Positions 1 to 8,076 of a stretch of 54,992 bases of DNA are shown piece after piece. This DNA comes from Clostridia bacterium (GTDB lineage: Bacteria; Bacillota; Clostridia; Oscillospirales; CAG-272): NCBI GenBank assembly GCA_900753295.1, contig CAADYQ010000066.1, positions 1-54,992 on the forward strand, written 5' to 3'. How positions within the stretch are numbered: the first letter of the stretch is position 1; each line of letters opens with the position of its first letter. A program made the position numbers and the translations under genes. The notes beneath the pieces were generated by a model. It saw only the letters and a program-made list of their open reading frames with translations. It did no database searches and was not told where the DNA came from.

Positions 1-168
1 ATAACCCTCAAGCTGCCATTCATCCGAGGCGGTGAGAAAAACGCCCTCGCCGCGCCCTAACCGCGCCATAACACGCCGGATAAGGTCGCTGGTGATCCAC
101 ACGTTCAGCTCGTCGATTTGTGGGTACAGAGTTTCGATGATGTCCAGAATCTGCTGGGGAGTCAGCAT
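1..168 (-). CDS. Small phage protein after the portal, C-terminus off window
   Basis: The first 56 residues of a leftward gene, which runs off the window edge. It starts with ATG 12 bases after the portal stop, with a GGAGGCGGCAT-type ribosome site ahead. The start reads MLTPQQILDIIETLYPQIDE and is predicted mostly helical. I recognise no domain. Its place just downstream of the portal suggests a head-region protein, but that is inference from gene order only. Confidence 0.6.
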   Translation of the reverse strand, partial: MLTPQQILDIIETLYPQIDELNVWITSDLIRRVMARLGRGEGVFLTASDEWQLEGY

Positions 169-180
169 TTATGCCGCCTC

Positions 181-1569
181 CTATTCTGCGCCGAAAAGCT
201 GGGCTTTCTCGATCTGCGCGGCGTCGGCCTCTGCGGTCATTGCCTTTGCTTCTTCCTCGCTCATGCCCTCGAACTTTACGAAGTACATCCACTTCGGGAC
301 CCAGCCCTGCATAACGTAGGCGCGCCACGAGGCTTTGTCCTCCTCGTAGTTGTAGGTCACGTCTCCGAAGTTGAAATTGACCTCATATTCGCCCAGCGGC
401 GCGAGATTGTAGAGCGTGACCAGCGCGTCAGCACCGGCCAGTGCCTGCGTGATGGCGTCCTTGAGCGCGTCGCGGTCGGTCTTGATCGTCTGGATGGTAT
501 CGCGGTCGTCGGCCTCGACCTGCGTTGCGGTAATCATACCGGTCTGGCCGTCAAGCACAAATACACCTTCAGAAAAGCCGCATTTGACACCGGCCATAGA
601 CAGGTCGAAGTTGATGTCCTTGATCCGCGCGTCGGTCAACAGCGTCGGCGCGTGCTCGTGGATCGCATTGGTTTCCGTGTCGTTGAGGCCCATGCCAAGG
701 CCCTTCACGAAACGTGGCAGCTCGACGTTGCGGTTCTGCGCGTTCTGAATGAGCTGCTGCCCGACGAAGGTAATGTGCTTGCTGTCCTCGATCTCCGTAT
801 TCTTGCGGCTGACGGCAATGTCGATGGCCTTCAGCTCCGCAATGGCGTTGGCGAACACGGAAAGCCCCAGCGGGGACGACGGGTCAACGGTGTTCGCGCC
901 GGGAACGCGATAGTAGCCGAACAGCGGCGTTTCAAGGTTGGTAATGGTAACTTCGGGGGCCAGATGCGCCCATGCGTCAACCTTGTCAAGCGCCACCTCC
1001 TCACCAAGGGTGACTTCGCCCTTCGTGCTGAGCCGGTTTTCAAACGCCTTGTTCGTGATCTTGTAGAGCTTGCCGCCCTCTGCGGTGCTGCCCTCGAAGC
1101 GGTGGTATTCGAGCCGTGTGTAATGGCGGCTGCCTTGCGCGGTATGCGCCGCGAAGATCGCACCGACGATTTCGCCGTTGTCGTCCTTTGCCGTAATGCC
1201 GAAGTTGCCCGGCAGAATGAAGTCCCATGTTTCGCCGTTCCACTTGAGCATGATGCCGCCCAGCCGCTCAGCCTCCGATACACGGTCAGGCAAGCGCTTG
1301 AGCAGGTCGTCGGCCAGTCCCTGCAAATACTCGGCACGGGGCGAGCCGGAAATAGCAATACCGATGTCCAGCGTCACCAGCTTTGCGCGGGTGTCGCTGA
1401 TGTGTTTTGCCATGTTGATAGTCCCGATTTCATCCTCGGCGTTCAGCCAAGGCGGCTTGCCGGTAGAAATGCGGTCCCAGTTTGTAAGGGCGCTGGACAT
1501 TTCCGGCGAGGAAATGAGTTCAACGCCAAATGCTTTCGCAATATCGGTCCCGCTATGAATAAAAAGCAT
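181..1569 (-). CDS. Phage portal protein (A118/SPP1-like)
   Basis: The portal is the ring protein at one capsid vertex through which DNA is packed and ejected. The 462-residue product resembles the portal family of A118-type siphophages. Recognisable parts are a long beta-rich N-terminal half, the FGYYRVPGAN and PLGLSVFANA stretches near the middle, and an acidic helical C-terminus. Length fits the family (about 450-500). I chose the ATG at 1569 over one 36 bases upstream because GGAGG sits 6-7 bases before it; the longer form would add a basic 12-residue tail. It follows terL closely, the usual terS-terL-portal order. Assignment rests on recalled family resemblance and context, not on an alignment. 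Confidence 0.85.
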   Translation of the reverse strand: MLFIHSGTDIAKAFGVELISSPEMSSALTNWDRISTGKPPWLNAEDEIGTINMAKHISDTRAKLVTLDIGIAISGSPRAEYLQGLADDLLKRLPDRVSEAERLGGIMLKWNGETWDFILPGNFGITAKDDNGEIVGAIFAAHTAQGSRHYTRLEYHRFEGSTAEGGKLYKITNKAFENRLSTKGEVTLGEEVALDKVDAWAHLAPEVTITNLETPLFGYYRVPGANTVDPSSPLGLSVFANAIAELKAIDIAVSRKNTEIEDSKHITFVGQQLIQNAQNRNVELPRFVKGLGMGLNDTETNAIHEHAPTLLTDARIKDINFDLSMAGVKCGFSEGVFVLDGQTGMITATQVEADDRDTIQTIKTDRDALKDAITQALAGADALVTLYNLAPLGEYEVNFNFGDVTYNYEEDKASWRAYVMQGWVPKWMYFVKFEGMSEEEAKAMTAEADAAQIEKAQLFGAE

Positions 1570-1617
1570 TTTGATCCTCCTTAGCAGGCGCGTAAAAAAA
1601 TTCATTCCGTCACCGCC

Positions 1618-2853
1618 TTAAACTATCCATTTCAGTTCATTCCGCAGGGCCGTCCGGCAGAAATATCTGAGCTGGTCCATGCTATGGTCGTTTTCTTTGA
1701 TAACCGCGTCTTCGGCCTTTTCCTCGTCCCACGAATACGTCTCGAATTCCTCGAAGGTGCTTTTGCAGCTCTTGTGAAAGTACAGGCACCCGGCATTTAA
1801 GAACTTCGTCACGTCCTGAATGCCGTTCAAAACGTCGTTGTCGGCCTTTACGGCCATGAATTTACCGTATTTTTGTATTGTCTCGATCATGGACGACGCG
1901 GACGGGTCAATGATGATGTACTGGATCGGATAGTCCCCGATCAGGTCGCACAGCATCTTGTAATACGCCTCGTTGTCCACACGGTTGTTGCTGCCGCCTT
2001 TGTAATACAGCTCCTTAATCATGACGGCCTTTTGCTCCGAGGGGCTATAGTCGTACAGGCCAGCGGCAAACGGGTTGACGGTGCCGTAGTCCACGGACAC
2101 ATAATAGCGGTGCCGTGGGTTGACCGCCGGGACCTTCGGGACGATATGCGCCGAGCGGTCAAACATGGGGTAGACAAGGCCCTCGGCCTTTACCCACAAA
2201 CCGAGGATATAACGCCGGTAGAAAACGCCGGTGTACATCCCCTCATATCTGGCCTTGATTTCAGGCGCAAGGCTCAGATTGTCGTCCATTGTGAAGTGCA
2301 GATACAGGATGTTCCGCTCTCGCGCTTTCTTGATCCATTCCACATAGAACCAGTGACCGGGGTTTTCGGGGTTGCAGTTGAACCAGAACTTAGAACCGGC
2401 CACGCTGCAACGAGCCATAGCCTGCTCCACGAAAGAGCGAGGCATGAGGGCCACTTCGTCGAACAGCACGCCCGCAAGCGTGATGCCCTGCACCAGTGTG
2501 TAGCTTGATTCGTCCTTGCCGCCGAACATATAGTAGCTGTTGGTCACGCCGCCAGACGTGATAATCAGCTTGTTTTCACTGCGGCGTTCAGTGATTGAAA
2601 AGATACCCTCAAGCCACTGCGGCATGAGGGTTATAACGTTGCGGCGCAAGCTCTCGATGGTCTTGCCGCATATAGCGAAGTTCTGTCCGCTGAAGCTGCT
2701 CATGCTCCACAGGATAAAGCCGTCCGTCATGGAAACGGTCTTGCCGGAACGGATGGAGCCGTCACAGATGATGCCGTCACAGTCCATGAACTGCGGCTTA
2801 TTCCACCACGTCAGCGTCAGAAGCTGCCGTTTGCTGAAGTTCTGGTATATCAT
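1618..2853 (-). CDS. terL: Terminase large subunit, PBSX family
   Basis: The ATPase/nuclease motor that cuts concatemeric DNA and packs it into the prohead. The 411-residue product shows a Walker A variant GSIRSGKT at about residues 32-39 and a Walker B ending in FDEVALM at about 131-137. The C-terminal nuclease half carries Asp-rich motifs such as VSVDYG and IIIDPSASS. Length matches PBSX-type large terminases (about 410-430). It overlaps the small-subunit gene by 56 bases, so translation is probably coupled. The portal follows 48 bases downstream. No frameshift or missing motif is visible. Confidence 0.95.
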   Translation of the reverse strand: MIYQNFSKRQLLTLTWWNKPQFMDCDGIICDGSIRSGKTVSMTDGFILWSMSSFSGQNFAICGKTIESLRRNVITLMPQWLEGIFSITERRSENKLIITSGGVTNSYYMFGGKDESSYTLVQGITLAGVLFDEVALMPRSFVEQAMARCSVAGSKFWFNCNPENPGHWFYVEWIKKARERNILYLHFTMDDNLSLAPEIKARYEGMYTGVFYRRYILGLWVKAEGLVYPMFDRSAHIVPKVPAVNPRHRYYVSVDYGTVNPFAAGLYDYSPSEQKAVMIKELYYKGGSNNRVDNEAYYKMLCDLIGDYPIQYIIIDPSASSMIETIQKYGKFMAVKADNDVLNGIQDVTKFLNAGCLYFHKSCKSTFEEFETYSWDEEKAEDAVIKENDHSMDQLRYFCRTALRNELKWIV

Positions 2854-3241
2854 CCGTGTTCACGTCCTCCTTTGTGGCATTCTGGATAGCCTCAAGCAGA
2901 TTGTTGTCCTTTGCGCTGCCGCCCAAGCCGGTTTCGCCGGTGATGTCCATATAGAGCTGGATCGCATAGGTGTTGCCCGCCTGCGCCGACCGCATAAGAG
3001 CGTCGGCCACAAGCATTTTTTGGGTCAGCACCTCAGACGGGATGCCCAGCTTTTTCAGGCGGTTCTGCTTGCGCTTATCGGTAATCGGGAGGCCGGAATA
3101 CAGCTCAAGAAGGTCAGCCATCATTTGCCGCTCACGGCGTTTCTCCTGACTGGCTTTACCACCAGCAGAGCGGATAGCGTGAGCCTCTTCTTCGCTGCGT
3201 TCGGTCAGAGGAATGAGGTTCTTGTCTTGTGGTCTGCTCAC
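2798..3241 (-). CDS. terS: Terminase small subunit-like protein
   Basis: The small terminase subunit normally binds the pac or cos site and loads the large subunit. This 147-residue protein has the usual traits: a charged N-terminus, a central helical part (LLELYSGLPITDKRKQNRLK, then a segment rich in Ala and Met), and an acidic tail. The start is GTG at 3241, eight bases after GGAGG. It overlaps terL at its 3' end. The family is very divergent, so the call rests mainly on position directly before terL and on size; the helical centre agrees with it. Confidence 0.75.
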   Translation of the reverse strand: MSRPQDKNLIPLTERSEEEAHAIRSAGGKASQEKRRERQMMADLLELYSGLPITDKRKQNRLKKLGIPSEVLTQKMLVADALMRSAQAGNTYAIQLYMDITGETGLGGSAKDNNLLEAIQNATKEDVNTDDIPELQQTAASDADVVE

Positions 3242-3277
3242 GCTTCACACCTCCTATCAGTGGTTTTTCCTCCTTCG

Positions 3278-4090
3278 TCACTTCGCTTTCTGATAGCTGT
3301 ACTTGTAACCGAATTTTTGCTGATTGGCTTTCAGCCACTTAGAAACGGCGTCGTTGTAGTCTTTGCCGCTGAGCTGAGCGCTGTTGACCGCCTTTACAAA
3401 GCCAGAAGCGTTGAAATGCGTGCCCTTCGTGAAGGTGTACACGCCCGCATACCGCACGGTATCGTCGCCGCGTCCGGTTTTGGTGCTGACGGCCACAATG
3501 CCGCGCCGGGTGCCGAGGGCGGTGTTGATAACGTCCTCCTTGCTGAAGGTCGGCCAGCCGTCGCGCGGGTGGTTATGAATGGCAATTTCTTTGCCGTTGC
3601 CGCTCAGCCCGGAAATGCTGCCCGCGTTGCCGTGACGGTATTTCGTAGCGAAGCCCTGTTCGTCCACGACTACGCCGTGTTCTTCCAGCGCGTCACCATG
3701 TGCGGCCACAAAGACGCGTACCATGTCCTCATAGACACGGTTGGATCCGATTTTGACATTCATGCGCGCGGGAAGGTCTGCGGTGGTTTCGTCCTTGCCG
3801 CTGCCGCCACCAGAAGACGGCCAGCCGCCACTAAAACCGATGCCGGAACCGCCGCCGCGCCCGCCGTGCTCCACGGGGAAGGTGATCTCCGTCCATGCGC
3901 TGATCCGCTGCTCAAGGGTCTTGCCGTCAATCTCAAAGTGCAAAGCCTCGTCAAGGCTGTTGAAGGATGCAATGATCTTGCCGGTTGTCAGGCTGTACAG
4001 CTCAAGCGGATTGCGGAAAAGCACCACCTTGTCGGTCGCATAAACGCCGTTCAGACGCTTGAATTCATGCTTGAATCTGTCAAGCTGCAT
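3278..4090 (-). CDS. Two-domain late protein with Gly-rich linker and JAB/RadC-like C-terminus
   Basis: A 270-residue protein in three parts. Residues 1-72 form a small domain (RNPLELYSLTTGKIIASFNS). Residues about 73-100 are a Gly/Ser linker starting HGGRGGGSG. The rest contains IAIHNHPRDGWPTFSKEDV. The HNHP...S..D pattern resembles the JAMM/RadC metal site (HxHPx6SxxD), though the spacing before Ser is one residue longer. JAMM domains are usually deubiquitinase-like peptidases; whether this one is active is unknown. It shares GGRGGGSG with the zincin gene three genes upstream. The pair sits between the late-promoter region and the terminase, which could mean virion-associated or injected proteins, but that is inference. 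Confidence 0.6.
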   Translation of the reverse strand: MQLDRFKHEFKRLNGVYATDKVVLFRNPLELYSLTTGKIIASFNSLDEALHFEIDGKTLEQRISAWTEITFPVEHGGRGGGSGIGFSGGWPSSGGGSGKDETTADLPARMNVKIGSNRVYEDMVRVFVAAHGDALEEHGVVVDEQGFATKYRHGNAGSISGLSGNGKEIAIHNHPRDGWPTFSKEDVINTALGTRRGIVAVSTKTGRGDDTVRYAGVYTFTKGTHFNASGFVKAVNSAQLSGKDYNDAVSKWLKANQQKFGYKYSYQKAK

Positions 4091-4157
4091 ATTGTCTCAC
4101 CTCTTTTTGGGTATAAAAATACCGCCAGCGGAAAGCCGCTGACGGTTGAAGTCTTGT

Positions 4158-4292
4158 TCAGTTCACACGGATGACAGGTTTCGGGCCTTTGCCCTTGCCG
4201 CCTTCCGCTTTGGTGGGCTTTGCGTCATAAGGCGCGCCGGGACGCTTGCTGGTCTTGCCCTTCGCGGGCTGTGCGGGGGTCTTTTTTGCCAT
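4158..4292 (-). CDS. Small basic Lys/Gly/Pro-rich protein, 44 aa
   Basis: A short leftward ORF starting MAKKTPAQPAKGKTSKRPGA and ending in a GGKGKGPKPVIRV tail. AGGAGG stands just before its ATG, which supports translation. The product is very basic and low in complexity. It may bind nucleic acid or be a short structural peptide; no family is recognised. It lies between the JAB-like gene and a 56-residue acidic ORF. Confidence 0.55.
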   Translation of the reverse strand: MAKKTPAQPAKGKTSKRPGAPYDAKPTKAEGGKGKGPKPVIRVN

Positions 4293-4302
4293 TATGGGCC
4301 TC

Positions 4303-4473
4303 CTATCTGACAACAGGCTCGTCGTCGTTCTGATTCATGTACTCCTTGAAGAACGCCTTCACGTCGTCGGGGGCGTCGTCTCTGATGCCGATGATCTCGT
4401 CCGTGTCCTCGTCGCGGATCACATAGCCCATCATAATCAGTTCAGGGTCATTTTCGTTTCTAATCTCACTCAT
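4303..4473 (-). CDS. Small acidic protein, 56 aa
   Basis: A short ORF starting MSEIRNENDPELIMMGYVIR and rich in Asp and Glu. Its ATG directly follows the end of the zincin gene (stop at 4475), so translation may be coupled. The next gene codes for a strongly basic peptide of similar size, so the two could interact through charge; this is speculation. No family is recognised. Confidence 0.55.
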   Translation of the reverse strand: MSEIRNENDPELIMMGYVIRDEDTDEIIGIRDDAPDDVKAFFKEYMNQNDDEPVVR

Positions 4474-4474
4474 G

Positions 4475-5182
4475 TTATCCTAACTCCCTTTTGAGAATTT
4501 TCCAAATTGCTTGAGACAGCGGCTTTGCGCGGCTGCCGTTGGCGCGATAGTCTGCGACGGCCTCGGCCATAGCCTCAGAACGGTTTTTGGTCGCATATCG
4601 GGAAATCTGCGCCACAAGCTGGTCATTCGTCAGCCCTTTTCCGACTGCGGTTTTCTTTGCGGCTCTTGCGGCCTCGCCCACCACCTTCGTAGCGAAACGG
4701 TGCTTGTTCCATGCGTTGATACGATCCATAGTCCCGTAATAGCCGGTCTGCGTGATGTTCTTGAACACCAGCGCGCTTTCCAGCAGATGCCCGATTTCGT
4801 GCGAGGCAATATGTACGCTGCTTGTGCCGTCAGGGTGCCATTTGACGCGCACGTCGTTTTCGTAACTCTGATCCAGCTTTGCCTGATCTCCCATCATTTT
4901 GGGGTTGAGCTGCAACTTGCCGGACAGAGAAGCAGAGGCGTAGGCATTGGAACGGCTTTCGCTGCCGTTCAGCTCATGGATGCCGATTGCCGCCTGCGGG
5001 AATTCCTTCAGCAATCCTTCAAGCTCACCGGCTGCCGAGCGCAAGACGCCGAAATCGACCTTATCAGCGGACGAATGCACCGTCACGCTGTAATGATCCT
5101 GCATATACTGTCGCAGCTCTCCGACGTCTTTTGTATCAAGCGCGCTGCTGCCGCGCCCGGAACCGCCGCCACGTCCACCCAT
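4475..5182 (-). CDS. Zincin-like metallopeptidase with Gly/Arg-rich N-terminus
   Basis: A 235-residue protein that begins MGGRGGGSGRGSS. Its middle contains VHIASHEIGHLLE, the HExxH zinc motif of zincin metallopeptidases, at about residues 124-136. A downstream conserved-looking segment, RSEAMAEAVADYRANG, offers candidate third ligands (Glu). Such domains are known as C-terminal fusions on phage minor head proteins of the SPP1 gp7/Mu F group; here it stands alone. The Gly/Arg N-terminus matches the linker of the JAB-like protein downstream. The substrate is unknown. It may be a virion-borne protease or a toxin-like cargo. Confidence 0.7.
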   Translation of the reverse strand: MGGRGGGSGRGSSALDTKDVGELRQYMQDHYSVTVHSSADKVDFGVLRSAAGELEGLLKEFPQAAIGIHELNGSESRSNAYASASLSGKLQLNPKMMGDQAKLDQSYENDVRVKWHPDGTSSVHIASHEIGHLLESALVFKNITQTGYYGTMDRINAWNKHRFATKVVGEAARAAKKTAVGKGLTNDQLVAQISRYATKNRSEAMAEAVADYRANGSRAKPLSQAIWKILKRELG

Positions 5183-5185
5183 GTA

Positions 5186-5833
5186 TTATACCACACTTTC
5201 TTTCGGTTTTGTAGTCCGCGCCTTGATCTGCTCCTGAAAAGCCGCCACATGAACGATAGGCCCGGAAATGCCTTCCGGCACAAGGCCGTAAAAGTAAATC
5301 GTCGATGGGTTCAGACGGCGGAGCATTTCATCATAGCCGAGCCGGAAAAGCTCTGCGGCGCGCCTGTTAAGCTGCGTTCCAACACTGGAAACGGCCACAG
5401 CGCCACCCACAGGTTCACCGTCAAAGCACCACTCGAAGCTGCTTTCGTCGCTCCAAGAGATGGTCGGAATAACCGTGATCCCGTTGCCTTGCCAATACGC
5501 GCCGAGCCAATGCTTGCGGTAATGGTTCCAGATTTGAACGGCTTTCGGGAAGTCCGTATAGGTTGAAAAATCCGGCGTGCATACGGCCTTGAAGCGCCGC
5601 AGCATATCAAGATAGGCGTCGGGATTCGTCCACAGGCGGTTGAACTGGTAGTCGTCCACGAAAAAGTGAACGGCTTTGTTCGCCGGGTCCTTGCAGCTTT
5701 TCGCATAGTTAAAGCCGATCCAGCTTTGAGGCGTGGCCGGAACTTCGGCCAAAATGCGCGGTATGTCAAAGGCTCCCGCGCCGATGAACTTCGCCCTATT
5801 CAGATTTTCGTAGTTCCTCTGATCGCGGTACAT
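5186..5833 (-). CDS. DUF4417 family protein
   Basis: A 215-residue protein of a family common in Firmicute phages and mobile elements, recalled here as DUF4417, with no established biochemical role. Recognisable stretches are VHFFVDDYQFNRLWTNPDAY, the DFSTYTDFP motif and SWSDESSFEWCFDG. The Asp- and Trp-rich core suggests a conserved pocket. It is the first gene after the hairpin and direct repeats that I read as the late-gene control region. The last residues (KARTTKPKESVV) lie just before the zincin start. Confidence 0.8.
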   Translation of the reverse strand: MYRDQRNYENLNRAKFIGAGAFDIPRILAEVPATPQSWIGFNYAKSCKDPANKAVHFFVDDYQFNRLWTNPDAYLDMLRRFKAVCTPDFSTYTDFPKAVQIWNHYRKHWLGAYWQGNGITVIPTISWSDESSFEWCFDGEPVGGAVAVSSVGTQLNRRAAELFRLGYDEMLRRLNPSTIYFYGLVPEGISGPIVHVAAFQEQIKARTTKPKESVV

Positions 5834-5860
5834 GGCGCGGGCCTCCTATCTGCAAAAATA

Positions 5861-5927
5861 GAATTCAAGACACAGGCGGTAAGGCCGGAGGCAGAACCGT
5901 GTACCGCCTCTCGCGTGTCTTGAATTC
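5861..5927. promoter_or_regulatory. Long interrupted inverted repeat ahead of the late genes
   Basis: Arms GAATTCAAGACAC (5861-5873) and GTGTCTTGAATTC (5915-5927) are perfect 13-base complements. Inside them AGGCGGTA (5874-5881) pairs with TACCGCCT (5902-5909). The result is a 21-bp stem with a 5-base bulge on one side and a 20-base loop. No U-run follows on either strand, so it is not a plain intrinsic terminator. It lies between the late regulator gene and DUF4417. It may be a 5' leader structure, an operator, or a packaging-related site. Confidence 0.75.
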
Positions 5928-5944
5928 CATGCTATAGTTTACTA

Positions 5945-5967
5945 CGAACAGAGCGAACAAAACGAAC
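5945..5967 (-). promoter_or_regulatory. Three 9-base direct repeats, candidate late activator site
   Basis: CGAAC occurs at 5945, 5954 and 5963, giving three copies at an exact 9-base period (GTTCG on the leftward strand). The repeats sit immediately after the DUF1492 late-regulator stop and upstream of the late genes. A TATAG-like -10 candidate lies at about 5932-5937 on the leftward strand. A sigma-like activator acting here is a reasonable but untested guess. Confidence 0.45.
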
Positions 5968-5972
5968 AAGGT

Positions 5973-6377
5973 TTATTCACTTGTCTCCTCCAAGTAGCGT
6001 TTTACACGCATACGCACGCCGTCGCCGGTGTTGTTGCCGCCGATTGAATAGGCTACCTGCCACCAGCTCAAGCCGTTCACAAAGCGATATGTGAATATCT
6101 GCCGGGTCAGGCTGTCCGGAATGCTGGATATGTACCGTTCAAGGCGGTTGCGCTCATAAATGCACTGCTGCTGTTTTGCAGAAATGATCGCTTTCAGGTC
6201 CACAATTTCAGCGACACAGCGCGCCAGCGCGTCGCCGTAGCCGGGCGCGTGGGGCATACCGTCCAAGTTCTGCGCCTTCGGGGACGACGCCAGCAGTTCC
6301 AGTTCGTCCAAGCGGCGCTTGTCCATTTCGATTTCACGGTTGAGGTGGTAGAGTTGCGATAGTTCTTTGATAGTCAT
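5973..6377 (-). CDS. DUF1492-like phage late transcription regulator
   Basis: A 134-residue protein with a long N-terminal helical segment (LYHLNREIEMDKRRLDELEL) and a C-terminal part that resembles sigma factor region 4: TRQIFTYRFVNGLSWWQVAY followed by a basic recognition-like stretch RMRVKRYLEE. This architecture is that of DUF1492/ArpU/RinA-type phage regulators that switch on late genes. The gene is the last of the early operon and overlaps the SNF2 stop by four bases (ATGA). The late genes follow it in the same direction, which fits that role. Confidence 0.75.
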   Translation of the reverse strand: MTIKELSQLYHLNREIEMDKRRLDELELLASSPKAQNLDGMPHAPGYGDALARCVAEIVDLKAIISAKQQQCIYERNRLERYISSIPDSLTRQIFTYRFVNGLSWWQVAYSIGGNNTGDGVRMRVKRYLEETSE

Positions 6378-7756
6378 GCTGCGGCCTCCTTAGCCTTCTG
6401 AATTCTAACCTTCAGGGCTTCCAACAGGCTATCCTGTGCATTGGCTTTGCCGCCCAGAGATTTAATAACGTCTTCATCCGTACCGCCCAGCACCACCAGA
6501 TGGTGGACTATGACGGGGTACGGCTGCCCCTGCCGGTGCAGGCGCTTATTGGTCTGCTGGTACAGCTCCAAACTGTCGTTCAGGCCGAACCAAATGATGT
6601 GATGGCCGCCCTCTTGCAGGTTGAGGCCGTAGCCACAGGACGCGGGCTGCATCAACAGCAGGTCGATGTTACCGGCGTTCCAGTCGTCTTCTTCCGCTTT
6701 GCCCTCGTACACTCTCACCCGTAGGCGTGTAGCTTCCAGCGCCTGCAACAGCCGGTCACGGTCATGCTTGAAATTGTAGCAGATAATCGCGTGCTGCCCG
6801 TTCAGCTGCTCCACAGTCTCAAGCAGCGCCTCGATCTTGCAGTCATGCACGGTGATGACATTCCCGTCCTCGTCGTACACAGCGCCGTTACAGAGCTGTA
6901 GGAGCTTGCCGCGCAGAGTAGCAGCAGAGCCAGCCGTGATGACTGTTTCGTCCACCTGAAGCAGCGTGTCCCGCTCCAAGCGGTCGTAAGCCTTCTGCGC
7001 TGCGGCGTCCAGCTTGACGGGGATGTCCTCATAGATCAGTTCCGGCAGGTCGAGGTAGTCTTCCGATTTCATGCTGATGCAGATGTCAGAAATGCGCCTG
7101 TAGATTTCGTCCGCTGCGCCCAGCTTCGGCGCATAGGAGAAGATCGTCGTGCGGCTGCGCTTGTCCGGCACAAAGTATGCGTCGCGGTATGACGTGATGG
7201 TACGGCCCAGCCGCTGCCCACAGTCCAGCAGATACACCTGCGCCCACAGGTCCATAAGGCTGCGGGGATTCGGCGTGCCGGTCAGCTCCACAATGCGGTT
7301 GATCCGAGAGCGCACCAGCTTCAGCGCCTTGAAGCGCTTTGCCTGATGATTTTTGAAGCTGCTGCTTTCGTCGATGACCACCATATCGAACGGCCAGCTG
7401 TGCCCGTAATAGCCCACCAGCCACTGCACATTCTCGCGGTTGATAAGATAAACGTCCGCCGTTTGGGCCAGTGCTGCGGTACGCTGCCCCACAGAGCCGA
7501 GGACGTGTACCAGCCGGAGGCAGGAGAGGTGGGACCACTTTGCAGCTTCTTTGTCCCACGTGCTTTCAGCTACCTTCTTCGGAGCAATGACAAGCACCTT
7601 CCGCACTGCCCAATATTCATACTTCAGCCGCTTGATCGCAGTCAGTGTGATAGCCGTTTTGCCGAGGCCCATGTCCAAGAAAAGCCCCAATGCCGGATCA
7701 CGAATGATCCGGTCAATGCAATACTGCTGATAGCTATGCGGGCAAAAATCCTTCAT
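6374..7756 (-). CDS. SNF2-type DEAD-like helicase/translocase
   Basis: A 460-residue superfamily 2 ATPase. Motif I is LDMGLGKTA (about residue 27-35), motif II is VVIDESSSFKN (about 125), motif III is ELTGTPNP, and motif VI is QQTNKRLHRQGQ near residue 410. Phage SNF2 proteins of this size are standard in Clostridia phage replication modules beside VRR-NUC and VirE genes. They probably translocate on DNA and remodel it during replication or recombination. The start overlaps the 3' end of the VRR-NUC gene by 23 bases and follows a GGGAGG site. Confidence 0.9.
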   Translation of the reverse strand: MKDFCPHSYQQYCIDRIIRDPALGLFLDMGLGKTAITLTAIKRLKYEYWAVRKVLVIAPKKVAESTWDKEAAKWSHLSCLRLVHVLGSVGQRTAALAQTADVYLINRENVQWLVGYYGHSWPFDMVVIDESSSFKNHQAKRFKALKLVRSRINRIVELTGTPNPRSLMDLWAQVYLLDCGQRLGRTITSYRDAYFVPDKRSRTTIFSYAPKLGAADEIYRRISDICISMKSEDYLDLPELIYEDIPVKLDAAAQKAYDRLERDTLLQVDETVITAGSAATLRGKLLQLCNGAVYDEDGNVITVHDCKIEALLETVEQLNGQHAIICYNFKHDRDRLLQALEATRLRVRVYEGKAEEDDWNAGNIDLLLMQPASCGYGLNLQEGGHHIIWFGLNDSLELYQQTNKRLHRQGQPYPVIVHHLVVLGGTDEDVIKSLGGKANAQDSLLEALKVRIQKAKEAAA

Positions 7757-8051
7757 CCCTCAGTACCTCCCTGCATCGTGCAAGCACGGCTTCGATTTTC
7801 TCCTCGCTATCGACCGCCGAGAAAACTTCAAAGCCCAATGCGCGCAACAGCCCCTGCACATAAAGCTGCCGCTTGCGTTCCGTTTTCCCCGGCTTCTTCA
7901 TCTCTACAAAAATCACCTTTGCACCGGGAAGCAGGATGATCCTGTCAGGAACACCGGAGAAACCGGGGCTTTCAAACTTCAGACACCGGACGCCGTTTCC
8001 CAACTTCTGGACGCCGGTTCTCAGCTTATTTTCGTAATAGGATTCGAGCAT
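7734..8051 (-). CDS. VRR-NUC domain nuclease
   Basis: A 105-residue protein that is essentially one VRR-NUC domain, a PD-(D/E)XK-type nuclease fold. The motifs are GFSGVPDRIIL (catalytic Asp) and VIFVEMKKPG (Glu-x-Lys), with a basic helix KTERKRQLYVQGL after it. Phage stand-alone VRR-NUC proteins can resolve branched DNA and are usually next to an SNF2 helicase, as here. The ATG follows CAAGGAGGAACTAA, a strong ribosome site. Confidence 0.92.
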   Translation of the reverse strand: MLESYYENKLRTGVQKLGNGVRCLKFESPGFSGVPDRIILLPGAKVIFVEMKKPGKTERKRQLYVQGLLRALGFEVFSAVDSEEKIEAVLARCREVLRDEGFLPA

Positions 8052-8076
8052 TTAGTTCCTCCTTGTCGGTAACGGT

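Noticed and set aside
118..1584. Long open frame on the + strand opposite the portal gene
   Set aside because: It mirrors the portal gene in antisense, has no ribosome site and a composition typical of GC-rich shadow frames.
2540..4174. Long + strand frame opposite terminase genes
   Set aside because: Antisense to four supported genes; the translated text has no domain-like pattern.
5861..5927. Ordinary intrinsic terminator
   Set aside because: The stem is strong but no T-run follows on either strand and the loop is 20 bases.
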